The notes beneath the pieces are model-generated. The model worked only from the letters and a program-made list of their open reading frames with translations, searched no databases and was not told where the DNA came from. A stretch of 64,000 nucleotides of DNA from Saccharothrix obliqua (lineage in GTDB: Bacteria; Actinomycetota; Actinomycetes; Mycobacteriales; Pseudonocardiaceae). Location: the NCBI RefSeq assembly GCF_019375475.1, contig NZ_JAHXGQ010000001.1, positions 992,001 through 1,056,000 on the forward strand, written 5' to 3'. Positions 1 to 7,059 of the stretch are shown in pieces; the stretch's first letter is position 1, and the number at the start of each line of letters is the position of its first letter. Position numbers and translations under genes: made by a program.

Positions 1-222
1 GGCGTCGTGCGCATCCGCACCGCCGGTGGAGAGCTGGTGACCGCGGCCGTGCACGGCGGGTTCCTGTCGGTGACCGGTGACGGCGTGAGCGTCCTCGCCG
101 AGGCCGCCGAGCTGGCCCACGAGATCGACGTGGAGGAGGCCCGCTCGGCGTTGGCCGACGCGGACGAGGTGGAACGCGCCAGGGCCATCGCGCGGCTGCG
201 CGCCGCGGGTCACTCGGCCTGA
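1..222 (+). CDS. atpC: ATP synthase epsilon subunit (3' part)
   Basis: The window opens inside this gene; 73 codons and a TGA are visible, somewhat over half of a subunit that is usually 120-130 residues. The epsilon chain sits on the central stalk of the membrane F1Fo ATP synthase and restrains ATP hydrolysis. Visible are the end of the N-terminal beta sandwich with the family motif [10 protein letters not shown] and then an Ala/Glu/Arg-rich helical hairpin. The GTG at 7 is in frame but internal; the true start lies off the left edge. The DUF2550 gene follows 22 nt later, the usual actinobacterial order behind the atp operon. Confidence 0.93.
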   Translation, partial: GVVRIRTAGGELVTAAVHGGFLSVTGDGVSVLAEAAELAHEIDVEEARSALADADEVERARAIARLRAAGHSA

Positions 223-244
223 CGCGGACGAGCGGACAAGCGCC

Positions 245-679
245 GTGGGGATCGCCGAAGTCGTCGGGGTGGTCCTGTTCGTCGCGGTGGTGGTCCTCGC
301 CTACTTCGCGTGGCGCCGGATCCGCCTGCTTCGCGCCGGTGGTGTGCACGTCGCCCTGCGGACGCGGATCGACGTCAACGGTCGGGGGTGGCACCTCGGT
401 GTCGGCCACTACCGGGGGGACGCGTTCGTGTGGTCCCGGGTGCTCAGCCTGCGCACCGGCCCGGACCGCGTGATCGACCGGGACGGCTTCGAGATCGACG
501 ACCGGCGGGAGCCCACGGCTTCGGAGGCGTACGCCATGCCCACGGGTGCGGTGGTGTTGCGCTGTCGTGGAGCGGGTGGGGAGACCGTGGAGATCGCCAT
601 GGGGCCGGACGCGTTGACCGGCTTCCTGTCGTGGCTGGAGTCCGCGCCTCCGGGGCGGTCTATTCCCTGGGCGTCTTGA
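245..679 (+). CDS. DUF2550 family membrane protein
   Basis: A 144-residue protein starting at GTG, 22 nt after atpC. Residues 5-22 form one hydrophobic helix followed by RRIRLLR, so it is probably anchored in the membrane with the rest in the cytoplasm. The remainder is a compact domain with the FVWSRVLSLRTGPDRV stretch typical of DUF2550. The family almost always follows atpC in Actinobacteria and its function is unknown; position suggests co-transcription with the ATP synthase genes. Repeat copy 1 starts about 20 nt after its stop. Confidence 0.85.
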   Translation: MGIAEVVGVVLFVAVVVLAYFAWRRIRLLRAGGVHVALRTRIDVNGRGWHLGVGHYRGDAFVWSRVLSLRTGPDRVIDRDGFEIDDRREPTASEAYAMPTGAVVLRCRGAGGETVEIAMGPDALTGFLSWLESAPPGRSIPWAS

Positions 680-699
680 GGACGCGACCGGTTGAAAGC

Positions 700-885
700 T
701 TAAAAGCGACGCTCGCCGCTTGGCAGGCCGCCAAGGATGACGTGAAGTGCGGGCTGCGTGTCATCCCCGTATGGCCTGGTCAAGACAACCACCCTCGTTC
801 CCAGGGCGCAAACGAAGTGCGTGTTTGCGCCCTGGGAACGAGCGCGGTTCGCTGGCGCGCAGGCCATACGGGGATGACACGCAGC
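700..885 (+). repeat. Nested-palindrome dispersed repeat, copy 1
   Basis: First of three copies (others at 51759-51950, inverted, and 55228-55420). It begins TTAAAAGC, has a small hairpin near 719-735 (CTTGGC/GCCAAG), then a 26-bp outer arm at 753-778 that pairs perfectly with 860-885, and inside it a 20-bp arm at 794-813 that pairs perfectly with 823-842 around a 9-nt loop. The spacers between outer and inner arms (about 15 and 17 nt) do not pair. Two inner-stem base pairs differ from the other copies on both sides, so pairing is kept. The gene-free stretch 680-1071 otherwise holds only the small tandem duplication at 906-939. No transposase is present; it could be a REP/MITE-like element, a strong terminator or a structured RNA. 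Confidence 0.85.
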
Positions 886-905
886 GGGGTGGGGCGTGCG
901 GCGTG

Positions 906-939
906 GCCGCACACATAGGGGTCGCCGCACACATAGGGG
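906..939 (+). repeat. Tandem 16-bp duplication
   Basis: The 16-mer GCCGCACACATAGGGG occurs at 906-921 and again at 924-939, a period of 18 bp. It lies just outside the right arm of repeat copy 1. No gene covers it; its role, if any, is unknown. Confidence 0.8.
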
Positions 940-1071
940 CTGAAGAGGCCGCAGCTGTGCCTTGCCGGGTGCGCGGCCCTGGGTGCACCTCCTCGGGTCC
1001 CGTTCGGCCCACCCGGCGGCGACCGGCGGGCTTGCCGAGTGCGTGGGTTGGGGACCTGCGCGTGCGGGTAG

Positions 1072-1653
1072 TCAGGCGTCGGCGTTGTTGCCGCCGGGTT
1101 GCCACAGTACGTCGCCGTCCGGGTTGGCCACTCGCGCGAGGATGAACAGCAAGTCCGACAAGCGGTTCAGGTATTTGGCTGGGAGTGTGCCCGTTTGGTC
1201 CGGTTCTGCTTCCACCAAGGACCACGTGCTGCGTTCCGCGCGTCGGGCGATGGTGCGGGCCTGGTGGAGCAGTGCCGCGCCGGGGGTGCCGCCGTTGAGG
1301 ATGAACGAGTCGAGCTTGCCCAGTCGGGTGTTGAAGTCGTCACACCAGGCTTCGAGGCGGTCGATGTAGGGCTGCGTGACGCGCAGCGGCGGGTACTTGG
1401 GGTCCGGTGTGACCGGGGTGCAGAGGTCCGCGCCGACGTCGAACAGGTCGTTCTGCACCTTGCGCACGACCTCGGCGACGTCGTCCGCCAAGTCGCCCAG
1501 TGCCAGGGCCACGCCGAGCGCGGCGTTCGTCTCGTCCACGTCCGCGTAAGCCGAAATCCTCGGGGACGTCTTCGGCACGCGGCTGAAGTCGCCGAGGCCC
1601 GTGGTGCCGTCGTCGCCCACGCGCGTGTAGATCCTGGTTAGGTGAACCGCCAT
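1072..1653 (-). CDS. pduO: PduO-type ATP:cob(I)alamin adenosyltransferase
   Basis: A 193-residue cytoplasmic enzyme that transfers the adenosyl group of ATP to cob(I)alamin, giving adenosylcobalamin. The N-terminal ATP site RIYTRVGDDGTTGLGDF is complete, followed by the helical-bundle segment DVDETNAALG and, near the C terminus, SDLLFILAR and GDVLW, all family hallmarks. The reading frame stays open far upstream as an antisense shadow of murA, but the ATG at 1653 is supported by a -10-like TACAGT seven bases upstream and no Shine-Dalgarno, which suggests a leaderless mRNA. It is divergent from murA. Its product would supply B12 mutases such as the Ecm encoded at 4114. Confidence 0.92.
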   Translation of the reverse strand: MAVHLTRIYTRVGDDGTTGLGDFSRVPKTSPRISAYADVDETNAALGVALALGDLADDVAEVVRKVQNDLFDVGADLCTPVTPDPKYPPLRVTQPYIDRLEAWCDDFNTRLGKLDSFILNGGTPGAALLHQARTIARRAERSTWSLVEAEPDQTGTLPAKYLNRLSDLLFILARVANPDGDVLWQPGGNNADA

Positions 1654-1690
1654 ATCAAGCACTGTAAGGGGCTCCGGGCACTGGCTTGAT
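1654..1690. promoter_or_regulatory. Divergent promoter region with inverted repeat
   Basis: Between the adenosyltransferase and murA, ATCAAGC (1654-1660) and GCTTGAT (1684-1690) form a perfect 7-bp inverted repeat with a 23-nt spacer. The left arm adjoins the start codon and -10 (TACAGT, minus strand, 1661-1666) of the adenosyltransferase gene. An operator is possible but unproven. Confidence 0.35.
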
Positions 1691-1740
1691 TCAGTGCGTC
1701 CGTACGATTGCGCCCAGTCCCGACAAGAGGAGTTTCCTTG

Positions 1741-3003
1741 GTGAGCGAGCACTTCCGGGTTCAAGGCGGTGCGCGGCTGGTCGGCGAGGTCGAGGTCGTC
1801 GGTGCCAAGAACAGCGTGTTGAAGCTGATGGCCGCCGCGTTGCTGGCGGAGGGCACGACCACCATCACCAACTGCCCGGAGATCTTGGACGTGCCGCTCA
1901 TGGCCGACGTCCTGCGGAGCCTCGGCTGCGAGGTCGAGCTGGTCGGTGACGTGGTGACCATCACGACCCCCGCCACGTTGAACCACCGGGCCGACTCCGA
2001 GGCGATGGGCAAGCTGCGCGCGTCGGTCTGCGTCCTGGGTCCCCTCGTCGGCCGCTGCAAGCGGGCCGTGGTGGCGTTGCCCGGTGGTGACGCGATCGGC
2101 TCGCGGCCGTTGGACATGCACCAGAACGGGCTGCGCAAGCTGGGCGCGCACAGCGAGATCGAGCACGGGTGCGTCGTCGCCGAAGCCGAGGGCTTGCACG
2201 GCGCGCAGATCTGGCTCGACTTCCCGAGCGTCGGCGCCACCGAGAACATCCTGATGGCCGCGGTCCTCGCGAACGGCACCACCGTCATCGACAACGCCGC
2301 CCGCGAACCCGAGATCGTGGACATCTGCGTGATGCTCCAGGAGATGGGCGCGAAGATCGAGGGTGCGGGCACGTCGACCCTCACCGTGCACGGCGTCGAA
2401 TCGCTGCGCCCGACCGAGCACCGCGTCATCGGTGACCGGATCGTCGGCGCGACCTGGGCCTTCGCCGCGGCCATGACGCGGGGTGACATCACCGTGCGCG
2501 GCGTCGACCCGCACCACCTGGACCTGGTGCTGGAGAAGCTGCGGGAGGCCGGCGCGGAGGTCACGACCCTCGACCACGGGTTCCGCGTGGTGCAGGGAGG
2601 TCGGCCCCAGTCGGTCGACTTCGTGACGCTGCCCTACCCGGGTTTCGCCACCGACCTCCAGCCGTTCGCGATCGCCCTGTCGAGCGTGTCCGAAGGCACC
2701 TCGATGATCACGGAGAACCTGTTCGAAGCCCGGTTCCGGTTCATCGACGAGATGGTGCGGCTGGGCGCCGACGCCCGCACGGACGGCCACCACGCCGTGG
2801 TGCGCGGGGTGGAACGCCTGTCCAGCGCGCCCGTGTGGGCCTCGGACATCCGCGCGGGAGCGGGACTCGTGCTGGCCGGTCTGTGCGCCGACGGGTCGAC
2901 CGAGGTGCACGAGGTGTTCCACATCGAGCGCGGCTACCCGGGGTTCGTCGAGAACCTGAGGAAGCTCGGAGCCACGGTGGACCGTCTGACCGATGATGCC
3001 TGA
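1741..3003 (+). CDS. murA: UDP-N-acetylglucosamine 1-carboxyvinyltransferase
   Basis: A 420-residue enzyme that adds enolpyruvate from PEP to UDP-GlcNAc, the first committed step of peptidoglycan synthesis in the cytoplasm. The start GTG at 1741 has a GAGGAG ribosome site eight bases upstream. The N-terminal [13 protein letters not shown] motif and the two inside-out alpha/beta domains are complete. The mobile-loop motif reads [13 protein letters not shown]: the residue normally Cys (E. coli Cys115) is Asp117 here, as known in mycobacterial MurA, where it gives intrinsic fosfomycin resistance. Length and all other blocks look intact, so the enzyme should be active. Confidence 0.97.
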   Translation: MSEHFRVQGGARLVGEVEVVGAKNSVLKLMAAALLAEGTTTITNCPEILDVPLMADVLRSLGCEVELVGDVVTITTPATLNHRADSEAMGKLRASVCVLGPLVGRCKRAVVALPGGDAIGSRPLDMHQNGLRKLGAHSEIEHGCVVAEAEGLHGAQIWLDFPSVGATENILMAAVLANGTTVIDNAAREPEIVDICVMLQEMGAKIEGAGTSTLTVHGVESLRPTEHRVIGDRIVGATWAFAAAMTRGDITVRGVDPHHLDLVLEKLREAGAEVTTLDHGFRVVQGGRPQSVDFVTLPYPGFATDLQPFAIALSSVSEGTSMITENLFEARFRFIDEMVRLGADARTDGHHAVVRGVERLSSAPVWASDIRAGAGLVLAGLCADGSTEVHEVFHIERGYPGFVENLRKLGATVDRLTDDA

Positions 3004-3080
3004 TTCCGTCTGATCGATGCCTGGCCCACCCTGATTGGCGCCTGACCCAGCCTGATCGAGTGGTCGACGTCTGGGAGGCC

Positions 3081-3119
3081 CTGCCCGGCCCCGACCTCCG
3101 GGGCCGGGGCGCCGGGCAG
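3081..3119. terminator. Bidirectional hairpin between convergent genes
   Basis: CTGCCCGGCCCCG and its near-complement CGGGGCCGGGGCGCCGGGCAG form a long GC stem right before the stop of the DinB-like gene and after murA. No T-run follows, as is common in high-GC actinobacteria. Confidence 0.55.
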
Positions 3120-3123
3120 CGGT

Positions 3124-3696
3124 TTACTTGAAGCGCAGGGCGATCCGTTCGAGGTTCGCCACGTAGTTCCGCCACCAGTCACGGTCCTCGTCGGGCAGGT
3201 TCGAGGTGCCGGGTCGGTGGCCGACCGCGCCGTCGATCAGCTCCCGCACGATGTCGGCGTGCCCCGCGTGGCGGTGGGTTTCGGTGGCCATGTGGATCAG
3301 GATCTTGTGCAGGGTCACCGCCCGGCGCTCCTCCGGCCACCACGGGACGGAGCCCGGCGCGTCCAGGTCCAGCGCCTCGATGGTGGCGTCCGAGTGCGCT
3401 TGGACGTGGCGGTAGAAGTCGATCACCGACTCCATCGACTCGGCTTCGGTGGCCCACATGTCCGAGTTCTCCTCGTCCTCGGCCGGGTCGAGCGCCTCCT
3501 TGGGGTACGGCCGGCCGAAGACGCCGCCGAAGTAGCCGCTCTCCACGATCGCCAGGTGCTTCACCAGGCCCAGCAGGTTGGTGCCCGTCGGGGTCAGCGG
3601 GCGGCGGGCGTCGTACTCGGACAGGCCCTCCAGCTTCCACAGGACGGCGGTCCGGCCCTGGTTCAGGTAGTGGTGCAGCTCGGATTTCAGGCTCAT
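3124..3696 (-). CDS. DinB/DUF664-type four-helix protein
   Basis: A 190-residue protein of the DinB/YfiT-like metal-binding four-helix-bundle superfamily. Visible are the LVKHLAIVESGYF helix, with the His typical of the first metal ligand, and LHKILIHMATETHRHAGHADIVREL, with two further His positions spaced as in the family. In Actinobacteria such proteins include mycothiol-dependent transferases, but the substrate cannot be read from sequence. The preceding gene on the same strand (stop at 3726) is 29 nt away, so the two may be co-transcribed. It converges on murA. Confidence 0.82.
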   Translation of the reverse strand: MSLKSELHHYLNQGRTAVLWKLEGLSEYDARRPLTPTGTNLLGLVKHLAIVESGYFGGVFGRPYPKEALDPAEDEENSDMWATEAESMESVIDFYRHVQAHSDATIEALDLDAPGSVPWWPEERRAVTLHKILIHMATETHRHAGHADIVRELIDGAVGHRPGTSNLPDEDRDWWRNYVANLERIALRFK

Positions 3697-3725
3697 CCGC
3701 CGAGGATGCCGGCGGGGTACGACAA

Positions 3726-4055
3726 TCAGCTCAGCAGCAGTTTCGCGTTGGCCACGTCGGCCGGGAACACGAGCAGGCGGTGCGCCCCACCGCGGTGCAC
3801 GACGTTCGTCCGGATACCTGCGCCACGCAGTCGCCGGGCCAGCACGTCGGCCGCCTCGGGGGTGGGCACCACCGCGACCTCGGTGAGCAACCCGAAGTCG
3901 TCCCCGGTGTGGTCGGGCACGCCGCGCCGGTCGTTGCCGAACGCCCAGCGGAGCACGAAACCGAGGGCCGCCAAGACCACGACCAGCAGCAGGACCTGCG
4001 AGAGCGCCGTCACCGGACCATGGTCCTCCAGCACCGATTCAGTGAGCAACGGCAC
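3726..4055 (-). CDS. Small membrane protein with DUF2007-like C-terminal domain
   Basis: A 109-residue protein with a GTG start. Residues about 16-38 form one hydrophobic helix (VLLLVVVLAALGFVLRWAF). The C-terminal 50 residues (VPTPEAADVLARRLRGAGIRTNVV ... RLLVFPADVANAKLLL) resemble the short ferredoxin-like DUF2007 or putative signal-transducing fold. Function unknown. It is divergent from ecm with only 58 bp between them, so its promoter overlaps the dyad at 4068-4083. Confidence 0.6.
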   Translation of the reverse strand: MPLLTESVLEDHGPVTALSQVLLLVVVLAALGFVLRWAFGNDRRGVPDHTGDDFGLLTEVAVVPTPEAADVLARRLRGAGIRTNVVHRGGAHRLLVFPADVANAKLLLS

Positions 4056-4067
4056 GCCGGCGGCCGT

Positions 4068-4083
4068 GTTACTCGTCAGTACG
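4068..4083. promoter_or_regulatory. Weak GTTAC-type dyad upstream of ecm
   Basis: GTTACTCGTCAGTACG contains the inverted core TACT/AGTA and begins like the dyads upstream of ccr, the 3-hydroxyacyl-CoA dehydrogenase and the aldehyde dehydrogenase. Only 4 of 7 arm positions pair, so it is the weakest member. It overlaps a -10-like TACGCT (4080-4085) 28 bp before ecm. Confidence 0.35.
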
Positions 4084-4113
4084 CTGCGGGGAACGACGTC
4101 GTAGGAGGTTGCC

Positions 4114-6105
4114 GTGCCCTACCCGGCCGACCGTGAACGCGACCGCCCGTGGGTGATGCGCACCTATGCGGGGCACTCCAGCGCCGCAGCGTCGAACGCC
4201 CTCTACCGCCGCAACCTCGCCAAGGGCCAGACGGGTCTGTCCGTGGCCTTCGACCTGCCGACGCAAACCGGTTACGACCCCGACGACGAGTTGGCCAAGG
4301 GCGAGGTGGGCAAGGTCGGCGTGCCCATCAGCCACATCGGCGACATGCGCCGCCTGTTCGACCAGATCCCCCTCGCCGACGCGAACACCTCGATGACCAT
4401 CAACGCGACCGCCATGTGGTTGCTCGCGCTCTACGTCAGCGTCGCGGAGGAACAGGGCGTCGACCGCGCCGCGCTGGCCGGCACCACCCAGAACGACATC
4501 ATCAAGGAGTACCTGTCGCGCGGCACGTACGTGTTCCCGCCCGGTCCCAGCCTGCGGCTGACGACGGACGTGGTGGCGTGGACCGTGGCCAACGCGCCCC
4601 GGTGGAACCCGATCAACATCTGCTCGTACCACCTCCAGGAGGTCGGTGCGACGCCCGCGCAGGAGATCGCGTACGCCATGTCGACGGCGATCGCCGTGCT
4701 GGACTCGGTGTTCGACTCCGGCCAGGTGCCGGCGGAACGGCGCGGGGAGGTCGTCGCGCGCATCTCGTTCTTCGTCAACGCCGGGGTGCGGTTCGTCGAG
4801 GAGATGTGCAAGATGCGGGCGTTCGTCCAGCTGTGGGACGAGATCACCCGCGACCGGTACGGCATCGAGGACCCGAAGCACCGCCGGTTCCGGTACGGCG
4901 TGCAGGTCAACTCGCTCGGTTTGACCGAGGCGCAGCCCGAGAACAACGTCCAGCGCATCGTGCTGGAGATGCTGGCCGTGTCGTTGTCCCGCGACGCACG
5001 TGCCCGCGCGATCCAACTGCCCGCGTGGAACGAGGCGTTGGGCCTGCCGCGCCCGTGGGACCAGCAGTGGGCGCTGCGGATGCAGCAGGTCCTCGCCTAC
5101 GAGACGGACCTGCTGGAGTACGACGACCTCTTCGCCGGCTCGCGGGTGGTGACCGCCAAGGTCGAGGAGATCCTGGCGGGCGCGCGGGCCGAGGTCGACC
5201 GGGTGCAGGCGATGGGCGGCGCGGTGGCCGCCGTCGAGTCCGGGTACATGAAGTCGGCGCTGGTGACGTCGCTGGCCGAGCGGCGGCGGCGGGTGGAGTC
5301 CGGTGAGGACGTCGTGGTGGGCGTGAACCGGTTCGCCACCACCGAGCCGTCGCCGTTGCAGGCGGAGGGCGCGCGGGCGGTCGAGACGATCGACCCGGCG
5401 GTCGAGCGGGACGCCGTCGACGCGGTGCGGGCGTGGCGTGCCGGTCGGGACGACGCGGCGGCCCGGTCCGCCCTGGCCGACCTGCGGGCGGCGGCCGGGA
5501 CGGACCGGAACCTGGTCGAGCCGACCATCGCGTGCGCCCGCGCCGGGGTGACGACCGGCGAGTGGGCGTCGGCGTTGCGGGCGGCGTTCGGCGAGTACCG
5601 CGCGCCCACGGGTGTTTCCGCCGCGGTGTCCGGCGAAGCGGGCGAGGAGATCGCACGGGTGCGGGAACGCGTGCGCGTGACTGGCGGCGAACTGGGCGAG
5701 CGGCTGCGGATGCTGGTCGGCAAACCGGGTTTGGACGGTCATTCCAACGGGGCCGAGCAGGTCGCGGTGCGTGCCCGGGACGTCGGGTTCGAGGTGGTGT
5801 ACCAGGGAATCCGGCTGACACCCGCACAGATCGTGTCCGCTGCCGTGCAGGAGGACGTGCACGTGGTGGGGTTGTCCGTGCTGTCCGGATCGCACCTGGA
5901 GGTCGTGCCCGCGGTGGTGGACGGCTTGCGTGCCGCCGGTGCGGGTGACGTGCCGGTCGTCGTCGGGGGCATCGTGCCGCCCGACGACGCCGACAAGCTC
6001 CGTGAACGCGGCATCGCGCGCGTCTTCACGCCGAAGGACTACGAGCTGACGCAGATCATGGACGAGATCGTGACCGTGGTGCGCGAAGCCCGCGGCCTCG
6101 CCTAG
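4114..6105 (+). CDS. ecm: Ethylmalonyl-CoA mutase (MeaA/Ecm type)
   Basis: A 663-residue single-chain adenosylcobalamin-dependent mutase, converting (2R)-ethylmalonyl-CoA to (2S)-methylsuccinyl-CoA in the ethylmalonyl-CoA pathway. Residues 1-520 are the acyl-CoA-binding TIM barrel (NLAKGQTGLSVAFDLPTQTGYD, TSMTINATAMWLLALY, GTTQNDIIKEYLSRGTYVFPP). Residues about 530-660 are the B12-binding Rossmann domain; KPGLDGHSNGAEQ carries the D-x-H-x-x-G base that ligates cobalt. The opening MPYPADRERDRPWVMRTYAGHSS matches the streptomycete MeaA group as I remember it, rather than methylmalonyl-CoA mutase. GTG start with GTAGGAGG upstream. Partners in this window are ccr, epimerase, meaB and the adenosyltransferase. 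Methylmalonyl- or isobutyryl-CoA mutase are less likely alternatives. Confidence 0.88.
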   Translation: MPYPADRERDRPWVMRTYAGHSSAAASNALYRRNLAKGQTGLSVAFDLPTQTGYDPDDELAKGEVGKVGVPISHIGDMRRLFDQIPLADANTSMTINATAMWLLALYVSVAEEQGVDRAALAGTTQNDIIKEYLSRGTYVFPPGPSLRLTTDVVAWTVANAPRWNPINICSYHLQEVGATPAQEIAYAMSTAIAVLDSVFDSGQVPAERRGEVVARISFFVNAGVRFVEEMCKMRAFVQLWDEITRDRYGIEDPKHRRFRYGVQVNSLGLTEAQPENNVQRIVLEMLAVSLSRDARARAIQLPAWNEALGLPRPWDQQWALRMQQVLAYETDLLEYDDLFAGSRVVTAKVEEILAGARAEVDRVQAMGGAVAAVESGYMKSALVTSLAERRRRVESGEDVVVGVNRFATTEPSPLQAEGARAVETIDPAVERDAVDAVRAWRAGRDDAAARSALADLRAAAGTDRNLVEPTIACARAGVTTGEWASALRAAFGEYRAPTGVSAAVSGEAGEEIARVRERVRVTGGELGERLRMLVGKPGLDGHSNGAEQVAVRARDVGFEVVYQGIRLTPAQIVSAAVQEDVHVVGLSVLSGSHLEVVPAVVDGLRAAGAGDVPVVVGGIVPPDDADKLRERGIARVFTPKDYELTQIMDEIVTVVREARGLA

Positions 6106-6132
6106 GAGCCGTCCGCAAGGCCCGCGGAGCGC

Positions 6133-6343
6133 GGCCCGACCCCGCTGGCGCGGGGAAGTCCAAGTGCTGCCCGCCGACCGCTGGCGCGTGACGGGACCAC
6201 CCCCGCTGCCGCGGGGAAGACCCGGTGAGGTGCCCCAACTCGTCGTTGATCGGCGGACCACCCCCGCTGGCGCGGGGAAGACCAGTTCGCCGACAAGCGG
6301 ATTGTCCACCACCGAGGACCACCCCCGCTGGCGCAGGGAAGAC
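6133..6343 (-). CRISPR. Type I-E CRISPR array, 4 repeats and 3 spacers
   Basis: 28-bp repeats at 6133-6160, 6194-6221, 6255-6282 and 6316-6343 with three spacers of exactly 33 bp (period 61), the geometry of type I-E. On the plus strand a repeat starts GGACCACCCCCGCTGG and ends GCGGGGAAGAC; its complement matches the I-E form with GTCTTCCCCGCGCC first, so transcription is probably leftward. The 6133 repeat is the most degenerate, as expected of the trailer end; 6194 and 6316 have one change each. The arms CCCCGCTGGCGCGGGG form the usual hairpin. No cas gene lies in the window. Confidence 0.93.
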
Positions 6344-6455
6344 GCTTGTTGACCTGTGACTTTACTGCGCGGTGGGGCAGTTTTCATTCGGCTCATCGTC
6401 ATCTCGTTACCAGGCGTGCTCGACCTGGCCACCCCGCTCCTCCGGCGTCGAGGAC
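6344..6455 (-). promoter_or_regulatory. Probable CRISPR leader
   Basis: This 112-bp stretch lies on the leader side of the array and is less GC-rich than its surroundings near the first repeat (for example TGTGACTTTACTGCG and GTTTTCATTC read on the plus strand). It holds no gene. Leader identity is inferred from repeat orientation and from the degenerate repeat lying at the opposite end. Confidence 0.5.
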
Positions 6456-6977
6456 CTAGAGGAAGTCCGCGGTGGCCGCGATCTCTGCGAACCGGCCGCC
6501 ACGCAGGTTCGCCGCGGTGGCGCGGGTCAGGTCTTCGGCGGTCAGGCCGTCGAGGTCGAAGGTGTACGTCGCGTCGAGCACCACCCGCACCCGGTAGCCG
6601 AGGTTGTTGCCGACGCGGGCGGTGGTCTCGACGCACATGTTGGTCTGGATGCCCGCCAGCACGACGTCGGTGATGCCGCGCCCGGTCAGCCACGCGTGCA
6701 GGTCCACTTCGCCGTGGAACGCGGAGTGCACGCTCTTGCCGAACACCAGGTCCGGCCGCGCGCCGTCGAGTTCGGGCTTGAACCGGTTGCCGTCGGCACC
6801 GGGGTGCAGCGGCGAACCCGGCTCGGTCGAGTCGTGGCGGACCAGGACCAGCGGCCCGGTCCACGCGGCCAGCAGGGCGGCGATGTTGGCCTCCGCGTCG
6901 GGGTTGCCGCGCTTGCCCCACAACGGGTCGTCGAAGCCGCGTTGCACGTCGATCAGGATCAGAGCGGTGTTGGTCAT
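6456..6977 (-). CDS. Isochorismatase-family cysteine hydrolase
   Basis: A 173-residue cytoplasmic hydrolase of the isochorismatase/nicotinamidase fold. The triad is visible: Asp10 in ILIDVQRGF, Lys81 in VFGKSVHSAF and the nucleophile Cys115 in IQTNMCVETTAR. Substrates in this family are amides or enol ethers, and the actual one cannot be read. It is divergent from the GlxA-like regulator at 7060 with 82 bp between them, a pairing that suggests it is that regulator's target. The ATG at 6977 fits the family start exactly. Confidence 0.87.
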   Translation of the reverse strand: MTNTALILIDVQRGFDDPLWGKRGNPDAEANIAALLAAWTGPLVLVRHDSTEPGSPLHPGADGNRFKPELDGARPDLVFGKSVHSAFHGEVDLHAWLTGRGITDVVLAGIQTNMCVETTARVGNNLGYRVRVVLDATYTFDLDGLTAEDLTRATAANLRGGRFAEIAATADFL

Positions 6978-7010
6978 GGGGCCATCGTGCGGGGCGCGGC
7001 ACCGCTCGGG

Positions 7011-7027
7011 GGAGTGGCAGGAGTGGC
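7011..7027. promoter_or_regulatory. Direct repeat between hydrolase and GlxA regulator
   Basis: GGAGTGGC occurs at 7011-7018 and 7020-7027, one base apart, in the 82-bp divergent promoter region. AraC-type regulators often bind direct repeats, so this is a candidate operator for the regulator that starts at 7060. Confidence 0.35.
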
Positions 7028-7059
7028 GCGATCCGGTACTTTCCTGCCAGGGAGGTCAC

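Noticed and set aside
3004-3123. An rRNA operon after murA, where mycobacteria have theirs
   Set aside because: Only a 120-bp gap with a hairpin is present; no rRNA sequence is seen here or elsewhere in the window.
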